From: Epiperipatus broadwayi
Taxonomy: Eukaryota > Onychophora > Udeonychophora > Euonychophora > Peripatidae
Length of the DNA stretch: 64,000 nucleotides
Direction: 5' to 3'
Assembly (NCBI GenBank): GCA_028023455.1
Contig: JAQFVV010012394.1
Span: 19,300,353 to 19,364,352, forward strand
Under the pieces are notes generated by a model. The model ran no database searches. It had not been told where the DNA came from and worked only from the letters and a program-made list of their open reading frames with translations. Position 1 is the stretch's first letter. Each line of letters starts with the position of its first letter. The translations under genes and the position numbers were made by a program. Positions 59,000-64,000 of this stretch are shown in pieces.

Positions 59000-61330
59000 C
59001 AAATATGCTGACATGCTATTATACCGGATGTCACACAGCGATACAGAGACACGAGACTCGAATTAGGGCTGTCGAGGATGGATCCCCGAATAAGATAGAA
59101 TTATTAATAGAAAAACCTTTTTATTTAAATAATTAACCAAAATAAAGTTTCAAACTCTGGATAGGATTAAAAAATACTTTAATATTATATAAAAACAATT
59201 TATTCTAAACGTACATTATTTGTATAGTTCACACTAGAATAGTTTCATTATGCTTACATCTGTGATTATTATGGGATGTCATGCTAATACATATATAGTG
59301 CGGTTTATTTATATGCCAACATTTAAAAAGAAAAAGTTACATAATGGGTTTAAGAAGAGAAATGCTATTTTATCATACGATTAAATAATGACCTAAACAA
59401 AAGAATTCACAAGAGACACTTTAATGTTTGAATAAATTAATATCCTGTATTTAACAAACTATGATCGATGCCACTTCGATCACACAAGAAAACTACATGT
59501 ATATAACTGCGATGCCAGGTAAATTGATCTCTGACATCTGTTATATTTATCAAATTATTAATCAACAAAGTTATAAAACTGATTTTGAATACACGAATAT
59601 TTTCGTATTCAATATGACAAACATTATATTTCAATTCTTGAATTGTACAATAAAATAAGGAAAATTCATTTATGCATGTGGGAGTCACTCATCTAAGGGA
59701 AATAGCTTAATGCAAGCTTTTTGTTTCATTCTACATATAAATACAATAATGAATAACAAAAATAATTTAGCTATATCACAGCATTATGGCTTACAGATTA
59801 GTTTTAGGCGTAATTCTAAAATACTATAAGAAATCGCAGTGCGAGCATGAGGCAGCAAAATATAAGATTCAGTCCATATTGGCCGAGAGACGCTTCATCA
59901 TTTAAGTGGAAAAAAAAAAAGAAATGGTACACCTGTTCTTCTGGTGGGCTATATCTGGAGGAGGAAGGTAGGTAGGGAGATGCAATTGTCTGCGTAGGTT
60001 ATCAATGCAGAGCTTCCGCTACTCTTTCCGCAGGTGTCCTAGGGCATTTATGATGCCAGCTAAAACATATTAAGTGAAAGTGGAGGATTGGGAGTTCCTG
60101 ATGATTCTCAAATTATGATAAAGCAAATAACGACGATGGCTGACCTATGCTGACAACGCTGTGAAATTATGATACATCTTTTAATGACGTCAAAATAACT
60201 AATGGCCTAAAAATATAGTTTTAATCAATGTAATGACATGACTTGTATACTAAACCAAATTATATAACTGAAATATAAAACGAGATGAATGTCTTAATGA
60301 CATACAATTACATCTTCCCTCATTAAAAGAGTCCCACATGCATTTGGAATCAATAAGCATTATTTAGTACTATAATGCTCAAGGCGCTACATGTAAATAA
60401 TTATTACATTTAAAAAAATGACGGTCATTATTTAAAATATCTTAGTGAAATTTAAGCAATAGCGTTCTTGAATAATATTAAATTTACACTCAATAAATAT
60501 ATACGTATGGCAGTATTATAGTAACAATAATCTGCCTAGAAACAGAAATGATATTATTTAACTATTTCTCAACCCAGCGAGCAATGGCTTTCAAACAAAT
60601 AATTTAAAGTAATTAAATTATCCCAGAAGCGCTGGGGATTTAAAAGATTAATCTAAAATATAGGCGCATGGAGTTGAGTTGACTTGGCATATAAATTATA
60701 TATAGAAGTAAACAGCAAATAATTATACTAATAAAATTTACCGCACTAAAAGAAAATATGAGATCTAAAACTTAAATTAGATGTAAGCATTTACATATAT
60801 GTATTTGATGGGATTAGAGAGAGTCTTACACGCAAAGATTAAATATAAATATTAAAAAAAAACATATTAATTAATATTTATAGGCAAGCACAGACAACTT
60901 TATATGAATGTTAGACTGTTACCTCGGCATGCTCTGGGTCAATGGCTGGATGGTTCGCTCTCTGAGTTTCAGTTAGGATAATAAGCCGGGTGGTCAACAT
61001 TCTTGGTTGCTACTGCTTTTTCATTGGTGGCAGCATTCCAGAAGCAGTCTCAAGAGTGGGAAAAGATGATTCGGGTCCTAGTCAACTGACATTTTATTTC
61101 GCTATATAAATGTTACAAGAAAAGTAGAACAGCAAAAGAACACATAAAGCAAGCAAAAGCAAAAAGCCACCTTAACTCCAACCTACCCTATTTATATCTT
61201 CCCAACTATAACAGGAATGCCTTAGTTCCTTTGCCCAGAGGCAGATAAGCAATTAACAAATTACAGCCCATTTTAAAAACAAGACATAATAAGATGATTA
61301 GGTTCAAAACATTCCAGCTTGAAAGAATTT
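59000..61330. other. Second less AT-rich block, repeat-like, unidentified
   Basis: Its base composition is similar to 45.2-48.1 kb. Positions about 59672-59703 and 60315-60346 form an inverted repeat (ATGCATGTGGGAGT against its complement, extended imperfectly to about 32 bp), suggesting a roughly 675-bp element. Read on the minus strand, GAGGGAAGA followed by TGTAATTG near 60320 resembles a polypurine tract at a 3' LTR edge, but no second LTR was found. No coding region is recognisable. Confidence 0.4.
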
Positions 61331-64000
61331 AAATTAATATAAATGAAACAAAAATATTTCATTAATGAGATATTTTTAGTTAAAATAAAAATGACTTTGA
61401 TAAGAAAACAATATTTCAATTAATGAAAAGTCGAGCTTATAAAATATTTAATTAGTGAAGCAAACTTCACAATGGGTTAATTTGAACCTGCCATCTTGGT
61501 TATATCTTCTTTCTTTTAAATTTTTACAAAATTGAAATTAAAAGCAAATAAATTTTTTCAAAAATGACAAACTTTACAGACAAAAAGGTTTCACACAATA
61601 TTCAAGTATCAAAATATCAAAATCAAAAATTATATATATATGTTACAATAGTTTGTATATATATATAAATATGACTGTACTGTTAGTAATTTAAATATTA
61701 CTGGCTTTGAGTTCTTGTAGATGTTAGTTTTTTAGATAGGAAAATATGCTCATTCTGACTACAGAGTGATTGCTTCACTATAATTATGATCATTCAAAGA
61801 AAGATTTTGATACTTTGCAGTAGTAAAGGTTTATAATTGTATCATGTTATGCAATATTTAAGTTACTTAGAATTTTGAGTAGATTAGGGAATGCTTGTAC
61901 ATAATATTTCTCTCCAAACTAGTACTGAAAAAGTTATTCTATAATCATATACAGTAATTTTTATTTTATATTGAGTGAGTGAATTAAATTTGCCCATCAA
62001 GCATCATTAAATCTGTTAACTTGGTGTTCATTGTTAATATAAGAACAGTAATTTTCCAAATTGATTGTAAAATGTGTTAAGTTAAGAGATGGAATACGCT
62101 TATAAATTCTAGAAGTAACTTAGTCTTGCTGGACTAATTTAAAATGTTTCCTATTTCATATTTTTAGCTAACATTTCAGAATTAGGATTTGAAAGCAAAT
62201 ACAATTGACTTCAGTCAGATGTGATCTTTAAAAATCTCAGTGAGATGTAATGAGATTGTCAGAGATATGGTTTCAGGTAGTTTAAATGCTGCAATTGTTT
62301 AATAATGAATTATTATGACAATAGATATTTATTATAAAATTTGAGTGAAATATAATATATACACATTTATGATCTTAAAAGGAATTGGGAGTTGTATATT
62401 GTGCAAAAATGGGTGATGCTATAAAGAAGAGATTATTTATTAACAATGAATTAAGTTAGGGGTTGAGATTTAACAGCCATTTGGTTAAGGTCACTATAAG
62501 CTTTAGGGAGGACTTGCTAAAATGACATTAAAGTTGCTCATATGTATACCATTATCAGAAATTTGAAGGACTTCTTATTGGGCAAAGTACTGTACAAAAA
62601 CTAATTTTTTAGTTGATAAATTATTAATGCAAGTTCAAATAATAAGAAAATTATTAAGGAATTCATGATAATGTTTCTTATACTCTAGCTTTTGTTTTAG
62701 AGAGAGTTTCAATTATTAATATTGCTACTCTTATAATGTTTGCTTGAATATGCTTTTCACTTAATTTTTTTTTTTAAGTATGGAAGACATTGTGTAGTTA
62801 TGATGGATCTTAGTCTGTTGAATGTATATATATATGAGGAATACATTATTTATAATATATAAATATTAGGGAAGAGAGTTAATAAGAAGAAAAATAATTT
62901 TAATTTATGTAAATAGCTAAAAATATTTTCTTTATAAATGTTAGTAGTAATTTATACTGCATATAAATAAAGTTTAAAGTTAATAAATTATATTTTTTAA
63001 TTATAACCTCAAATTTGTAATTTATAAATATATATCACTTGATTAATATTTAGTATTACTGTTTATTTTAATAGTGACGGTTATAATTTCAGATTATTGT
63101 TGAATTCAAACATTATTGAAAATTGTACGATTTATGTAGTTTCTTTTTTCATCTTTATATATTTGAGGATGTGTTTTTTAAAGTGTCAAGAGACCAATCT
63201 AAGTATTTCCAATTATGACAAAGTTATGAAGTTCAATTATCATTCTGACTTCCATGACATGGTACCTAAATGTCTCCAAGGTATGAGATACCTTGTTCAG
63301 TTCGGATGGGAATAATACAGGTAGGTCATATAAAAGTAAACTTTTTTTTTTTTCCATTTATAACCAAAGATTGCAGTTTTGTTTTTTATGAAGTATATTA
63401 TTAACTAACAGGGTCTGCTGTATTTGTCCAAGTTTTATATAGATCTGCAATGGTTTTGCCTATTAAAATTTTTATCAAGATTGGATACTTGTTAATTTTA
63501 TATTGAGAGACAGTGTGTAGACAGTGTGTCTGTAAGTATATGAAGCACAACATGTCACAACTTTTTTTTTATTTTTAAGTAAAAATTGTATTACAATTAC
63601 ATTTAGATAATTATTTACATATTGTTATGTTTTAATAATCCCATCTTTTCAACTTGAAATTTTTCTTCCATTTTGAAGCTTTTGCTAGACAAACAGTTCT
63701 TTCTTGGCTGAAGAAAAATAATCATATTATAGTGTTTAATTTTTTGGTTATCGATTTAACAAAATCTTTTTGTTTTTTATTAAATCACTATAAATGTGTG
63801 AAAGACAAAATGGCATTTTTTTTTTGACTGTTTGTAAGTTTTAGCTCTTTTAATTTATCCAATTAAGAACTAAATATCTTATAAATTATAAATTACTAAA
63901 TATTAGCGTTGGAAGCAAGTTTTGATTGGAAACGAAGGATCATTGGTAGAAGGGATTTTTATGAAGAGACATTTTGTCAAGAATTAAAAGCAAATTTATT
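61331..64000. other. AT-rich stretch to the window end
   Basis: No supported gene. The open frame at 63097-63315 has a few non-low-complexity residues (CLQGMRYLVQFGWE), but the preceding AG is followed by an in-frame stop, so it is not a clean exon. Confidence 0.5.

Noticed and set aside
60310-60350. 3' LTR boundary (polypurine tract followed by TG)
   Set aside because: Suggestive on the minus strand, but without a second LTR, primer-binding site or pol sequence it cannot be supported.
63097-63315. Candidate internal exon after a TTTCAG acceptor
   Set aside because: The frame following the acceptor meets a stop after about nine codons, and the remaining frame shows no domain.
1-64000. CRISPR arrays, operons, Shine-Dalgarno sites or bacterial insertion sequences
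   Set aside because: Nothing of the kind was seen. Composition, LINEs, SINEs and splice-like signals indicate an animal genome.

Overview
The window is very AT-rich, intron- and repeat-dominated DNA from an animal (metazoan) nuclear genome. It has no operons, only one credible host-gene exon, and many non-LTR retrotransposon relics, tRNA-derived SINEs, hAT elements, a Penelope-like fragment and long inverted repeats. The species cannot be read from the sequence. The element mix (RTE LINE with a GAT tail, Penelope-like GIY-YIG fragment, hAT/SCAND3-like relic) fits a lophotrochozoan or arthropod, and I do not commit further.

Layout. 0-9 kb: AT-rich DNA with a complete 486-bp hAT MITE (8-bp duplication) and the first two copies of a foldback family here called F1. 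10.2-12.4 kb: a third F1 copy and a decayed Jockey/CR1-type LINE. 13-15 kb: a tRNA-derived SINE and a first copy of a second family, F2. 15.2-18.8 kb: a nearly intact, full-length RTE retrotransposon with an 11-bp target duplication, sitting between two inverted arms of a third family, F3. 19-23.5 kb: another SINE, inverted F2 units, F1 copy D, a LINE 3' end and an endonuclease fragment. 24-28.4 kb: a Penelope-like (PLE) C-terminal relic, then a chain of inverted repeats including a 699-bp palindrome with 344-bp arms. 28.6-31 kb: an old second RTE copy. 31-37.2 kb: coiled-coil-like coding debris, an F1 copy split by two tandem LINE insertions, and another RT relic. 38.2-38.44 kb: the probable promoter and first coding exon of a host gene, transcribed rightward. 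38.4-64 kb: probably its long intron or intergenic DNA, holding a foldback with a tRNA-like core (44.7-45.1 kb), a LINE 3' end (49.4-50.3 kb), a hAT transposase relic (54-55.9 kb) and two less AT-rich blocks of unknown repeats.

Most interesting result: F2 contains motifs that fold as type I hammerhead ribozymes. They have a CUGAUGA core, a GUGCU/AGCAC stem II, a GAA box, a short self-complementary stem III (AUAC/GUAU) and a stem I ACCAA/UUGGU. F1, F3 and a 25.3-kb hairpin show more degenerate motifs of the same architecture. F1 copies are flanked by direct repeats of variable length (about 10 to 16 bp), which suggests target-primed reverse transcription rather than a cut-and-paste transposase. 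Together with the nearby PLE relic this suggests a set of non-autonomous, ribozyme-bearing, inverted-repeat retroelements. All alignments and foldings were done by eye.
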